Below are positions 25,701 through 35,720 of a stretch of DNA of 64,000 nucleotides, in pieces (position 1 is the stretch's first letter; each line of letters begins with the position of its first letter). Origin of the DNA: Closterium sp. NIES-65. Lineage: Eukaryota > Streptophyta > Zygnematophyceae > Desmidiales > Closteriaceae. The position numbers were made by a program, and so were the translations under genes. The notes beneath the pieces are model-generated. The model was not told where the DNA came from, did not search any database, and worked only from the letters and a program-made list of their open reading frames with translations. Where the stretch lies: assembly GCA_948144175.1 (NCBI GenBank), contig CANXME010002152.1, positions 62,001 to 126,000 on the forward strand. The letters are read 5' to 3'.

Positions 25701-25841
25701 GGACAGTTGCGGCTTGCGTACGTGGCCTCTGGGGCCAACACTGCTGATGTGTTCACCAAGGCACTCGCGCCTTGTGACCATCAGCGCTTCTGCACCCAGC
25801 TGGGTCTTGTACCTGTCTTGCCTCACTTGCTCTCCTCTTGA
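22737..25841 (+). pseudogene. Element A linker, RT and RNase H
   Basis: Continues the A polyprotein after the 22730 frameshift. A repetitive linker of AEPGGA-type units (about 22980-23290) contains a TAG at 23334-23336 where sisters have CAG in SPQELREWF. From there to 25841 the frame is open. The RT has MWIFRVKQPPGSP, SLDFSTAFLQG, VYGLREAPRKWH and catalytic YVDDL (near 24860). RNase H has a WADDQATQRSSQGY start, the CEAEIYAGAMAAQ motif, YVDNKAML and NTADVFTKAL. The stop TGA at 25841 is the family position, 200 bp before the 3' LTR. Confidence 0.92.
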
Positions 25842-26018
25842 CCTTACTTGTACTGTCGCATATATATACCTGCTCTTGCTTGTCTAGCTTTATATATATG
25901 TGTGTGTACTCCTGCATGTGAACTGGCCTTGCCCTTGTGCTCGGACTGTGTGGTGACTTTGTGATCCACCCTGAGCTTTGCTTTGCTTTGCTTGACTGGT
26001 CTTGTGACCCCTTGTTCT

Positions 26019-26041
26019 CCCCCACTTTGCCTATGGGGGTG
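26019..26041 (+). promoter_or_regulatory. Polypurine tract within a hairpin, element A
   Basis: TATGGGGGTG ends one base before the 3' LTR and is the probable plus-strand primer. CCCCCA (26019-26024) is complementary to TGGGGG (26034-26039), giving a stem. The same pair is present in C, D and F. Confidence 0.6.
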
Positions 26042-26176
26042 TGTCAGAACATTATATAGCTAATACTGTTGTGTAGGCTATAGTGGGGTATCCCATAGGG
26101 GGTATAACCCAATTAGGGTTTGCTATTTGTACTCACTTCACTCATAGTTCAATTCATTCTCGTTCAGTTCTTCTCA
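26042..26176 (+). repeat. 3' LTR of element A
   Basis: 135 bp, TGTCAG to TTCTCA, followed by the target duplication CAATA. Confidence 0.96.
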
Positions 26177-26181
26177 CAATA

Positions 26182-26602
26182 AGTCTTAAGCGCCTCTGTG
26201 GTGTCGAAACTAAGGACACAAAAGCGAAGCAGTCCAAATCGAAGCATCGCGAGTCAACCCTCGGAGGTTAGGGTAACCGCCTGGAGGTTACGCGAAGGTC
26301 AAAGGTCAGCGACCTTTGACTTGACCAATACAGCGCGACAGCAAGGACACACAACTGACTCGACATTGAGCAGTTGCCCGAGTCGCACTGTATCGAATCG
26401 CAACAGCAAGGTAGTTAATTATATCTATTCGTATTCCTTGTACTCTTATATAAAGCCTTGTATCTGCCTGTTTTAATCAACTTACTTTGCCCTCACATAC
26501 TAGCGCAAGGTGGTTCAAGACCTTTACTCAAACGCTTCCGCTATTACAATCCTACTCAGCCTTTAACTCTACAAAGATCCTAGGGCTTTTTTCAGCCCAA
26601 CA
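26182..26602 (+). repeat. 5' LTR of B, remaining 421 bp
   Basis: Continues the LTR begun at 18591-18604 and matches 46279-46713. It ends CAGCCCAACA and is followed by GGGTATGAGAGC, a weak initiator-Met-like primer site. TATATAAA at 26447-26454 is the probable core promoter. Confidence 0.93.
26447..26454 (+). promoter_or_regulatory. TATA box in B 5' LTR
   Basis: TATATAAA about 150 bp before the LTR end, conserved at 46558-46565 in the 3' LTR. Confidence 0.6.
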
Positions 26603-26663
26603 GGGTATGAGAGCAAGTTAGAGTTAAAACTTATTATTCAGCACTTCTTACATCAAAGAAAAC

Positions 26664-29600
26664 ATGTCAACCACAAAGGAGAGGAGCTCCTCCAACGGCT
26701 CTCCCGGTACTACTCCTACCCCACCACCTGTCTCTGGCCTACAGACAGAGGAAGGGACTACCACTAGACCAGCAGCTGGGTCCACGGAAACGCCAGCAGG
26801 CTTCGATCCAAGCATGATGGAGAAATTCTTCTCCTTCATGTCCTTCTATGAGCAGCACCAGCAAGGAGCACCTGCGTAGTCAAACAACAGCAACAACAAC
26901 AACGTGACTCCTATGAGTCTCGACGGCTCATCCTACGCACGCGGGATTCAACAACAACAACAACAGCAGCCTACCTTTGCGCCGTACGAACCCCAGCGTG
27001 GCTCCATCAGTTTCATGCCGCAACCGCAATCTGCACCGGGACAAGAAAGGGCATTGAGCGCATTACAAGTTCAATCGCAATTCGCGCACGTTCTCAAGCT
27101 GCAAACAACAAAGCCTTTCGGCGGGAAAGACTTCTTCACCTGGTCGTTCGAGTTTGAACTGATGATGGAAGGAGCACAGATTCTCGGCTTCTTCGACGGG
27201 TCCCTGCCATATCCGACAAACGGGACACAATATGAGAAGCAGCAGTACACCTATCAATCAATGATGGCGTACACGATACTTCTAAGAAACATCACCCCGA
27301 CCCAGCAGCAGAACATCAGGACTTACCGAGGCTACGGCAACTCCGCGGAGCTCGCGTACAACCACCTGAAGAACATGTATCAAGCAACAGACAGCGTAAA
27401 TCAAAGCAGGTTAATGGTGCAGCTTCCAGCAATTGAAATGAAACCAGGCGAGAAAGGCATGGCTTATATCAGCCGCTGCCGCGAACTGCGCGACAAGCTT
27501 CTTCGATGCGGAGGGTCAATTTCAGAAGACGCCTTTGTCACGGTGGTCATTGGCGGTCTTGGCCCCCACTGGCGCTCCACTGGCGCCATATTACGAGCAC
27601 ATGGGAGGATCTCCAAAGCGGCACTCTGCGCCGAAATCCACGCCGAGCAGCAGGATATGGACCTGCAAGAAGAAAGACACAAGAAGAAAACATTAGCACC
27701 AGAGTTTGCGTTTCACACTCAGCGACGATACAACAGCAACAACAATCGACAATAGCAACAAGTGAAGACGGTACCTCCGTTTTGTCACATCTGCAAGACC
27801 TCGGGTCATCCTCGCACGCACTGCCCGTCTCGTCAGCAGTCGACGACACCACAGCGACAACTCCGGCCTTCAAGCTCCCAAGCTGCTTCAACGCAAGCAA
27901 ATCCGACGACAGCAATCCAGGCTTCAACGACTTCAACTGGACAACCTGCACAAGGAGCAAGAAACATTGTCAATTGCATGGTCAAGATAGACGACTCCTG
28001 CACAACAGAGTCACCACCGTACTACTCACCCGAAGAACAACTTGACAACAGTACGCCTCGCCGCGAATCTCTTCAACCGAACCCAACGTACGCCGCCATC
28101 GCTCAAAGTGAACCGTCCGGCCAAGACACTTGGTTCTTGGACAGTTGCTGCGGACAACATATGTGCTCCTCCGGGCGCTTCGTTCAACGCGAGCATCGAC
28201 TCCAGCGAGAAGTACTCATTACCGTCGCCAACAATCAGAACCTGCGCACACGACGACAAGGCGTGGTACAGCTTCAGTCACGAGAGACAAACGTCATATT
28301 ACACATGTCAAAGGTACTTATCGCGGAGGGACTCGGCTATAACTTACTGAGTGTTTGCCAGTTGATGGCGAAAGGTATTCACTTGGAAGCCGACAGCACC
28401 ACCCAGGAGTTTAAGTTGTACCACGGGAAGGGCGGCCTCTACATTGGAAAGGCGGTGTTGAAGAACAACGTCTTCGTCCTCGATTTCGTCCCTGACCTGG
28501 GCACTGCAGACAGCGACGCCATCGTCAACTTTGCCGACAGGACACATCCCCTGGATCTCGACCCCGACTTCAGCCCGGGAGGTTTCTGGTACTCACACAC
28601 CATTTCTGAAGCAGAACGAACACGAGCGTTAGCAACAATTCGACAATCGGCAGCAGCAGAGACAACATCGGCAGCAGCAGAGACAACATTGGCAGCAGCA
28701 GAAACATCATCGGCAGCAGCAGGACCAACTACACCAGTCATCGTCGACGAAGCACCACCAACACCCACACAGCAGCTGAACCCGACTCAACGAGAAGTCC
28801 ACAGGAGCGCCAACCTCGTCGCCAGCTTCTACTCCAACTCCGACATGTATCGACGCTCACCCGGACATCGCGCCTCCGAAGAAACCTGGCACGCACGATT
28901 GGGACATCCAAGCAACACAGTTTTAAACAACACGATAAGAGCAGGAGTTCTCGACAAAGACTCCCTACTACTACCCGACGGCAGAGAACTTCAAAAGGCA
29001 CGAGGGACTTGCCTTACATGCCCTGAAGCTGACTTACCTCATCGACCGTTCGCTCCACATCACAACCCGAGCGCACCAGCGTACGCACTACTCGAGAAGG
29101 TGTACAGCGACATCCTCTACAATCGCGAACCAGGACAAGTCACCTACAATTACACCATTACCTTCATCGACGCCGCCACTCGATATGTCTGGCATCTAAA
29201 CCTACCCAGCCGCGACATGGCTCTCGCAGCGTTCGCCGCTTGGCTACCGGTAGCAGAGAGGGAATCAGGAACACAACTGAAAAGCTTCTAGTCAGACGGA
29301 GGAGGAGAGTACACCTCTCACCGCTTCAAGCAGTACTTGGCGGAAAGGGGAATCAAGCAACTCCTCTCCCTTCCCTACGCACATCAGCAGGAAGGTGTTG
29401 CAGAACGAATGAACAGGACTCTGCAGAACAGCATGCGCAAACTGTTACGTGGCATGCGGCTACCCAACCACCAGTGGCCTGCAGCAATGGACCATGCTGT
29501 CATGCTGCACAACTTGCTGTGGTCGTCGTCACTCCCGAACAACGCATCACCGCATCTGCTGTGGATAGGGAAGTAGGGCAGCACAAAAATGTTACGAGTT

Positions 29601-30443
29601 TTCGGGTGCATGGTACAGTACCGACCCCCAGAAGCACGAGCGGGAAGATTTTCACAACGGGCACAGTGGGGACTACACCTCGGCATCGAGAAAAATTACA
29701 ACGCATGGAAAATCTTCGACGTCCACTCAAAGAAAACAGTAGCAGCACGTGATGTGATCTTCTACAAACGACTCACCCTTCAGACGTACCTCGCCAACTT
29801 GCATGAGAATCAGGACCCCACAGGTGGCTTTCGTGGTGACCGAGCCTTCGCCTCAGCAGCGGACGAAGCAGACTCGGATGAACAGAACGTTGACAACGCA
29901 TCGGAGGAAGCCGGACCTCTCCCGTTCTGCTCCGTCGACGTGCCCATGGACGAAGAAAATCCTCGCGAAAGTACCAACGCCGAAGTCTTCTATCACTTCG
30001 CCGACAATGGTTACGTAACACCTGCATCAGCCAACACCAACGAAGCCGAAAGGATAGGACCAAATTTCAACCCCGACCCAGAAGCGGGAGACGAAGCAGC
30101 TTATCCCGAAGACACAACACTCCCCCGCAACTCACAGACCGGACTGCAAATCCTCGGCCTCGTCACCGCCGTCCATGGCTCCCCTCTTCTTAAAGAGCCT
30201 GCGACGGTTCAACAGGCTCTGGGGGGGGAACACAGAGAGAAATGGCGTGAAGCCATGGACAAAGAGCTAAAGGCATTGGAGGAACGCAACACCTAGAAGA
30301 TCGTTCCAGCAAGCATAGCGAGAAACAGGACCATTCTCACCGGGAAGTGGGTCTTCCGCATCAAAACAAAAAAAGATGGTACAATTGAGAAATTCAAGGC
30401 ACGATGGGTTGTGCGAGGATTTGATCAGGAACAAGGCCGGGAC
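26664..30443 (+). pseudogene. Element B Gag-Pol, first part
   Basis: One frame of about 1260 codons starting MSTTKERSSSNG. In order: a Gln-rich N-terminus; a gag domain (FTWSFEFELMMEGAQILGFFDG, YNHLKNMYQATDSVNQSRLMVQL, VVIGGLGPHW); the zinc knuckle CHICKTSGHPRTHC (CX2CX4HX4C) near 27779; and a protease with WFLDSCCGQHM, which lacks the usual DSGA Gly-Ala. GAG-pre-integrase (ETWHARLGHPSNTVL, CLTC) and the integrase core (DGGGEYTSHRF, HQQEGVAERMNRT) follow. The RT start (LEERNT.KIVP, WVFRIKTKKDG, ARWVVRGFDQEQGRD) is cut at 30443 by element C. Five TAG codons interrupt it, at 26877, 27753, 29289, 29574 and 30294, but no frameshift does. Four sit where Gln fits (CAG) and one where Trp is expected. 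Confidence 0.92.
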
Positions 30444-30572
30444 TGTGAGAGTTCTAGAACAGGAATGGGAATGACTAAGGAAAGAATGGTACAAAATGCA
30501 ACCCTAGAAACCTATACCCCATATGTACTACCCCACTATAGCCTACAGTAACTATGTCATATAAATCTGACA
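30444..30572 (-). repeat. 3' LTR of element C
   Basis: 129 bp, TGTGAGAGTT to ATCTGACA, followed by the conserved polypurine-tract region CCCCCATAGG. Confidence 0.95.
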
Positions 30573-30779
30573 CACCCCCATAGGCAAAGTGGGGGAGAAC
30601 AAGGGGTCACAAGACCAGTCAAGCAAAGCAAAGCTCAGGGTGGATCACAAAGTCACCACACAGTCCGAGCACAAGAGCAAGGCCACAAGGCCAGTTCACA
30701 TGCAGGAGTACACACATATATATATATAAAGCTAAACAGGCAAGAGCAGGTATATATATATGTGACAGTACAAGTAAAG

Positions 30780-31160
30780 TCAAGAGGACAGCAAGTGAGG
30801 CAAGACAGGTACAAGACCCAGCTGGGTGCAGAAGCGCTGATGGTCACAAGGCGCGAGTGCCTTGGTGAACACATCAGCAGTGTTGGCCTCAGAGGCCACG
30901 TACGCAAGCCGCAACTGTCCACGCTGCTGTAGCTCACGAGCAAGGAAGTAGCGAAGAGCAATGTGCTTCGTTCTGTGCTCCAGACGCTGCTCTCAACACA
31001 AGGCCAGCATGGCCTTGTTGTCTACGTACAGCACTGGAGGAGAACGAGGCGGCTCTCCAAGGTCAGTCAGCAGGTAGGTGAGCCAGCGAAGCTCCTGTGC
31101 AGCCATGGCCCCTACGTAGATCTAAGCCTCACAACTGGAGCTGAGAACCGAAGACGAGCG
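30780..31160 (-). pseudogene. Element C RNase H end
   Basis: C-terminal RNase H of C up to the D insertion. It reads AMAAQELRWLTYLLTDLGE, YVDNKAMLALC, KHIALRYFLARELQQ and NTADVFTKALAP, ending at TGA 30780-30782. A TAG replaces Glu in CEAEIY near 31124, and a TGA replaces the Arg of LCREQRLEH (CGA in sister copies) near 30994. The reading continues beyond D at 38667 once one GAGCG copy is removed. Confidence 0.9.
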
Positions 31161-31298
31161 TGTGAGAATAGGAAAAACAGGAATGAATGAACTATGAATG
31201 AAAGCAGTACAAATATGAAACCCTAACTGGGTTGTACCCCCTATGGGATACCCCACTACAGCCTACACAGCAGTATAAGCTATAGATATGTTCTGACA
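31161..31298 (-). repeat. 3' LTR of element D
   Basis: 138 bp, TGTGAGAATAGG to TTCTGACA, identical to 38524-38661. Confidence 0.97.
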
Positions 31299-31505
31299 CA
31301 CCCCCATAGGCAAAGTGGGGGAGAACAAGGGGTCACAAGACCAGTCAAGCAAGACAAAGCAAAGCTCAGGGTGGATCACAAAGTCACCACACAGTCCGAG
31401 CACAAGAGCAAGGCCAAAGGCCAGTTCACAAGCAAGAGTACAGACATATATATAAAGCTAGACAAGCAAGAGCAGGTATATATATATGTCACAGTACAAG
31501 TGAAG

Positions 31506-34500
31506 TCAAGAGGAGAGCAAGTGAGGCAAGACAGGCACAAGACCCAGCTGGGTGCAGAAGCGCTGATGGTCACAAGGCGCAAGTGCCTTGGTGAACACAT
31601 CAGCAGTGTTGGCCTCAGAGGCCACGTACGCAAGTCGCAACTGACCACGCTGCTGCAGCTCACGAGCAAGGAAGTAGCGGAGAGCAATGTGCTTCGTTCT
31701 GTGCTCCAAGCGCTGCTCTTGACACAAGGCCAGCATAGCCTTGTTGTCTACGTACAGCACTGGAGGAGAACGAGGCGGCTCTCCAAGGTCAGTCAGCAGG
31801 TAGGTGAGCCAGCGAAGCTCCTGTGCAGCCATGGCCCCGGCGTAGATCTCAGCCTCACAACTGGAGCCAAGAACCGAAGACGAGCGAGTAGACCGCCACG
31901 AGACAGAGCCGGAACCAAGGCTGAAGGTGTAACCCTGTGACGACCGCTGCGTAGCCTGATCGTCAGCCCAAGACGCGTCCGCGTGGCCGGTAAGGACCAC
32001 TGGACTCCGCCCTCCAAGCACTAGCCCCATGCCTGACGTACTGCACAGGTAGCGCAATACCCTCTTCGCTGCAGCCATGTGCTCCGGTCTGTGTCTCCCA
32101 GGAGCAACATAGCGTGCAAGAATGCTCAGAGGGTATGCAAGGTCAGGTCGTGTGCAGGTCATCAGGTACATGAGGCAGCCAACAAGCTCCGCATACGGAC
32201 CACTCGACTCTACGGACTCATCCGAAGGCAGAGCTGAGAGTGAGTGGCGAGTAGGCAGAGGAGTGGCCTGAGGCGAGGAGTACGTGAAGCCGAAGCGCTG
32301 AAGGACCTGCTGCACCATGTGTGACTGAGTCAAGGTAATGGTGCGGGGTGCTCTGTCCCGAGTGATCTGCAAGCCAAGGTAGCTGCGCAGTTCACCCAGG
32401 TCTGTGCACGTGTGTCTCTTCAACAGCTCGGACTTCACGTAGGCGAGTCCAGCAGTGTCCGCTGTGGCAAAGACCAGGTCGTCGACGTACACGAGGATGT
32501 AGAACGGCGGCAGGGAAGTGTCGGTGCGAAGAAACAGCGACGGGTCAGCAGTAGAAGGAGCAAACCCAAGAGCCGCAAGCGTAGTCCTCAGTGTGTCGTG
32601 CCACTCACGCGGTGCCTGGCGGAGACCGTAGACTGGCCGTCGGAGGCTCCACTGGGTGCCAGGAGGGAAAGTCCCAGTGAAGCCAGGTGGACGGCGAAGC
32701 CAGATCTCCTCGTGCAGGCTACCCTGCAAGAACGCAGTGCTGAAGTCGAGAGAGTGAAGCTCGTAGTCGCGCTGAGCGGCTATGTGCAGCAGCACCCGAA
32801 GAGTAGTCATCTTCGGGGTGGGAGAGAAGGTCTGAAAGTAGTCAACTCCCTGCCGCTGACTGAAGCCACGAGCAACGTACCGTGCCTTGAAGACAGGTGG
32901 AGAGCCCGGCGGCCGCTTCACCCGGAAGATCCACATGCCACTGACGATGTTCGCCCCAGGAGGGGGAACCGCGTCAACGTAGGTGCCTGTGGACTTCCAG
33001 GAAGTCATCTCTGCATCCATAGCTGCCTGCCACTGAGAGGAGTAGGGACCCTCTACGGCCTCCGCGTAAGAACGCGGAGTCGGGATGTCTAGTGCATCCG
33101 GGTCTCCCTCAGGGGCAAGCAGTACAGACGCGAGATGAGGTGAAGCAGCCGCTAGGCACTGTAACTCCTCCTGCCTGTCCTCTAGGACGTCCGTGCCAAG
33201 AGCACACTCACCCCCGACGGACGGAGGACAGACAGACGCAGACTCAGCAACAAGACTAGCAGCGTAGTCGAGACGACAGCGAGCAGCAAAGTCGACGAGC
33301 TCAGCGACTAGAGCAGACGCAGCAGTGGACTCAAAAGAGGGGTCAGTGACGACAGTAGCAAGCAGACGCGTGACAGTGGGACTGGCAGCGCGAAGAGAGT
33401 CCGACTCAGGGTCGGCAAGCGCAGGAAGAGAGGACTCAGGAGGAGAAGGCAAAGGGGCACGCAGAGGAGCAGTGGACGGACGTAAAGACATCCGGTGCGT
33501 GCCAGGGACAGGAGGAGGACGCTGACGCGAACTGCGACCACTAGCGCGAGTAGCACGAACAGGCGACGCAGGACGAGACGCAGGCTCACGACGCTCAGCA
33601 AGACCTCCAGTAGGACCAGTGTAAGGAGAGGGAGCAGGCAGCGGAGAGGAAGGCTCCAGTAGGGGCTGCGAGTGGACAGGCGGTGGACCCTCTACTGGAG
33701 GAGAAAGACCAAGAACCTGCTGAAGGAGCGGAACGAAGTACGGCCGAGGCCGCGCGGCAGCTCCTGACTCAGCAGGGACAGCACCAGCACCCTCAGCGAC
33801 AGCACCAGCTCCACCCACACCTCCAGCGGCAGGACCAACAGCAGCAGGCTCAGCACGAACGCCCTCAGCAGCTCCAGCTCCAGGAGGACCTGCAGGGCCA
33901 GCAGCTCCGGGACCGGCTGCACCCGCACCCTCGACGGTCGAAGAAGCTCCAGCTCCAGCTCCAGCAGCACCTCTAGACTCAGCAGCACGCCTCCAGCGGC
34001 GAGCGAACCACTCGCGCAGCTCCTGTGGAGAGAGGGGCTCCCGGCGAGACGCAGCAGCAGGAGAAACCCCAGGCTCAGCAGCTCCAGACGCAGCACCCCC
34101 AGGCTCAGCAGCTCCCAGCTCAGCACCCCCAGGCTCAGCAGCTCCCGACCCAGCACCCCCAGACCCAGCACCTCCAGGCACAGCACCCCCCGGCTCAGTA
34201 CCCCCAGGCTCCGCACCCTCCGCAGTAGCACCCTCAGGCCCAGCACCCCCAGCAGTAGCACCCCCAGGCTCAGCACCCCCGCGCACAGCACTCCCAGAGT
34301 CAGCACCCCCAGGCTCAGCACCCGCAGCAGCACCAGAGTCACCAGTAACCTCGACCGGGTCAACGGCGTCTACCTGGGACACACCTGAGGGGGCAGGAAC
34401 CTGAGGGGGGAGGGGGTCTACCGGGGGGGGAACCGGCACAAGGAAGTCCGGGGGAGGGGGGAGGGAAGGAGTGCGGTAGGGGAAGAGACGGTAGAAGGGG

Positions 34501-35720
34501 ACTGACTCGTCGAACGTGACGTCCTGGGAGGACAGAACACGACGAGAGGAGGGGTGGTAAAACTGCCACCCTGGGGCGTCAGTGGGGAAGCCAAGGAAGA
34601 CACAGGGAGCAGCACGAGGGGACAGCTTGTCCGCAGACAAGTCGCGGACAAACGCCCGAGATCCCCAGACACGGAACACAGACGCATCGCCAACCTTCCC
34701 CGTCCACAGCAAGGCTGGGGACATCGCTGGCCGAGAGACCCGGGGGTGAAGGTTGAGCTGATGCGCCGCGTACCTCACCGCAAACGGCCACAGAAAATGG
34801 GGGGCAGCCGCATGCATCATGGACGTACGAGCGACATCCATGACCATGCCAATGCGGCGCTCAGCAATCCCATTTTGCTGTGGTGAGTCCGGAAGCGTGA
34901 AGGTCTGGCGGATACCCCATGCACGACAGTAGTCTCGCAGAAGGCGAGAAGAGAACTCTCCGCCTCTGTCAGAGTGCAGACGCAGAACAGGAAAGTCCGA
35001 GCCGAAGCTCTTCCTGAGCTGGAGACGAGCCTCGCGGATCCAGTCGATCAGCACCTCAGTGACCGCACCCTTGCTGCGCAAGGGGAGGACTGTGGTGTAA
35101 CGCGAGTAGTCGTCAACCACCAACAGGAAGTAGCGCTCGTAACCCTGCCCACGGACTGGGGCTGGGCCCCACACATCCATGTGAAGCGTCTGCAGGGGAG
35201 CCTCAGTCGGGGGGAAGTGGGAGGAGTGAGGAGTAGCCCGGAGGCGACCCTCGACACAGGGGACACAGGAAGGTCCTGGCCCGGAGGGGAGAGGAGGGAG
35301 AGACTGGGGAAGACCAGAGACAAGGACACGGGAAGCCATGCTCCGAAGACGGGGCAAGGAGGGGTGGCCAAGACGGTGGTGCCACAGGAGAGTCTCGTGA
35401 GACAGGAGGCGACAAGAACAGGGGGCAGACTTAGGACCTGACCGGGACGCAGCAGCAAGTACCTGACCCGACGCAGCCACCTGACCAGACGCAGGGACAG
35501 GAGGAGACTCAACGGTCAGGGTGTAGAGACTCGACCCCGGCCGACGTGAGAACGTGGCCAGGTGTCGGCCTGTGCGAGCCTCCGTGCAGTGGGTCACCCT
35601 CTGACGCGCAGGAGTGAACTGGTGAACACCCCCATCCTGCAGGTCCGCTCCACTCACCAAGTTCGTAGAGAACGAGGGAGGTACAGACCCGACAGGGTGC
35701 CCGAAGGGGCAGCCGGACAC
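31506..35720 (-). CDS. Element D Pol: integrase, linker, RT, RNase H (open, 1404 codons)
   Basis: Long uninterrupted frame. Residues from about 17 align with SFSTNLVSGADLQDGGVHQF. GAG-pre-integrase has WHHRLGHPSLPRL and CVPCVEGRLR. Integrase has the DDE residues in HMDVWGP, HSDRGGEF and SPQQNGIAERR, followed by a long C-terminus. A linker of AEPGGA/AEPGGT repeats comes before RT with MWIFRVKRPPGSP, SLDFSTAFLQG, VYGLRQAPREWH and YVDDL. RNase H has SCEAEIYAGAMAAQ, YVDNKAML and NTADVFTKAL. All catalytic motifs look intact. The frame overlaps the end of the gag-protease frame by about 70 bp. The listed start is only the first Met codon; the natural product would be a Gag-Pol fusion. Confidence 0.93.
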   Translation of the reverse strand: MSGCPFGHPVGSVPPSFSTNLVSGADLQDGGVHQFTPARQRVTHCTEARTGRHLATFSRRPGSSLYTLTVESPPVPASGQVAASGQVLAAASRSGPKSAPCSCRLLSHETLLWHHRLGHPSLPRLRSMASRVLVSGLPQSLPPLPSGPGPSCVPCVEGRLRATPHSSHFPPTEAPLQTLHMDVWGPAPVRGQGYERYFLLVVDDYSRYTTVLPLRSKGAVTEVLIDWIREARLQLRKSFGSDFPVLRLHSDRGGEFSSRLLRDYCRAWGIRQTFTLPDSPQQNGIAERRIGMVMDVARTSMMHAAAPHFLWPFAVRYAAHQLNLHPRVSRPAMSPALLWTGKVGDASVFRVWGSRAFVRDLSADKLSPRAAPCVFLGFPTDAPGWQFYHPSSRRVLSSQDVTFDESVPFYRLFPYRTPSLPPPPDFLVPVPPPVDPLPPQVPAPSGVSQVDAVDPVEVTGDSGAAAGAEPGGADSGSAVRGGAEPGGATAGGAGPEGATAEGAEPGGTEPGGAVPGGAGSGGAGSGAAEPGGAELGAAEPGGAASGAAEPGVSPAAASRREPLSPQELREWFARRWRRAAESRGAAGAGAGASSTVEGAGAAGPGAAGPAGPPGAGAAEGVRAEPAAVGPAAGGVGGAGAVAEGAGAVPAESGAAARPRPYFVPLLQQVLGLSPPVEGPPPVHSQPLLEPSSPLPAPSPYTGPTGGLAERREPASRPASPVRATRASGRSSRQRPPPVPGTHRMSLRPSTAPLRAPLPSPPESSLPALADPESDSLRAASPTVTRLLATVVTDPSFESTAASALVAELVDFAARCRLDYAASLVAESASVCPPSVGGECALGTDVLEDRQEELQCLAAASPHLASVLLAPEGDPDALDIPTPRSYAEAVEGPYSSQWQAAMDAEMTSWKSTGTYVDAVPPPGANIVSGMWIFRVKRPPGSPPVFKARYVARGFSQRQGVDYFQTFSPTPKMTTLRVLLHIAAQRDYELHSLDFSTAFLQGSLHEEIWLRRPPGFTGTFPPGTQWSLRRPVYGLRQAPREWHDTLRTTLAALGFAPSTADPSLFLRTDTSLPPFYILVYVDDLVFATADTAGLAYVKSELLKRHTCTDLGELRSYLGLQITRDRAPRTITLTQSHMVQQVLQRFGFTYSSPQATPLPTRHSLSALPSDESVESSGPYAELVGCLMYLMTCTRPDLAYPLSILARYVAPGRHRPEHMAAAKRVLRYLCSTSGMGLVLGGRSPVVLTGHADASWADDQATQRSSQGYTFSLGSGSVSWRSTRSSSVLGSSCEAEIYAGAMAAQELRWLTYLLTDLGEPPRSPPVLYVDNKAMLALCQEQRLEHRTKHIALRYFLARELQQRGQLRLAYVASEANTADVFTKALAPCDHQRFCTQLGLVPVLPHLLSS

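Larger units (their letters stand above)
18605..26176 (+). mobile_element. Copia element A, full length, several frameshifts
   Basis: 7.57-kb plus-strand Copia inserted in the 5' LTR of B. The LTRs at 18605-18739 and 26042-26176 (135 bp) differ at two positions. Target duplication CAATA (18600-18604 and 26177-26181) is exact. Order: LTR, primer site, hairpins, 22-bp repeat leader, gag, protease, integrase, linker, RT, RNase H, polypurine tract, LTR. The insertion separates the first 14 bp of B's LTR from its TATA box. Confidence 0.96.

Noticed and set aside
26664..30296. TAG reassigned to glutamine, because B has five TAG and no frameshift
   Set aside because: Both host genes end in TAG (49164-49166 and 49714-49716), other copies carry TGA and TAA as well, and sister elements show CAG at the same codons. 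Deamination explains it better.
35654..35720. Programmed frameshift between protease and integrase in element D
   Set aside because: A, C and H keep the extra base at this point and read LPSFSTN in frame, so the D change is a private single-base loss.
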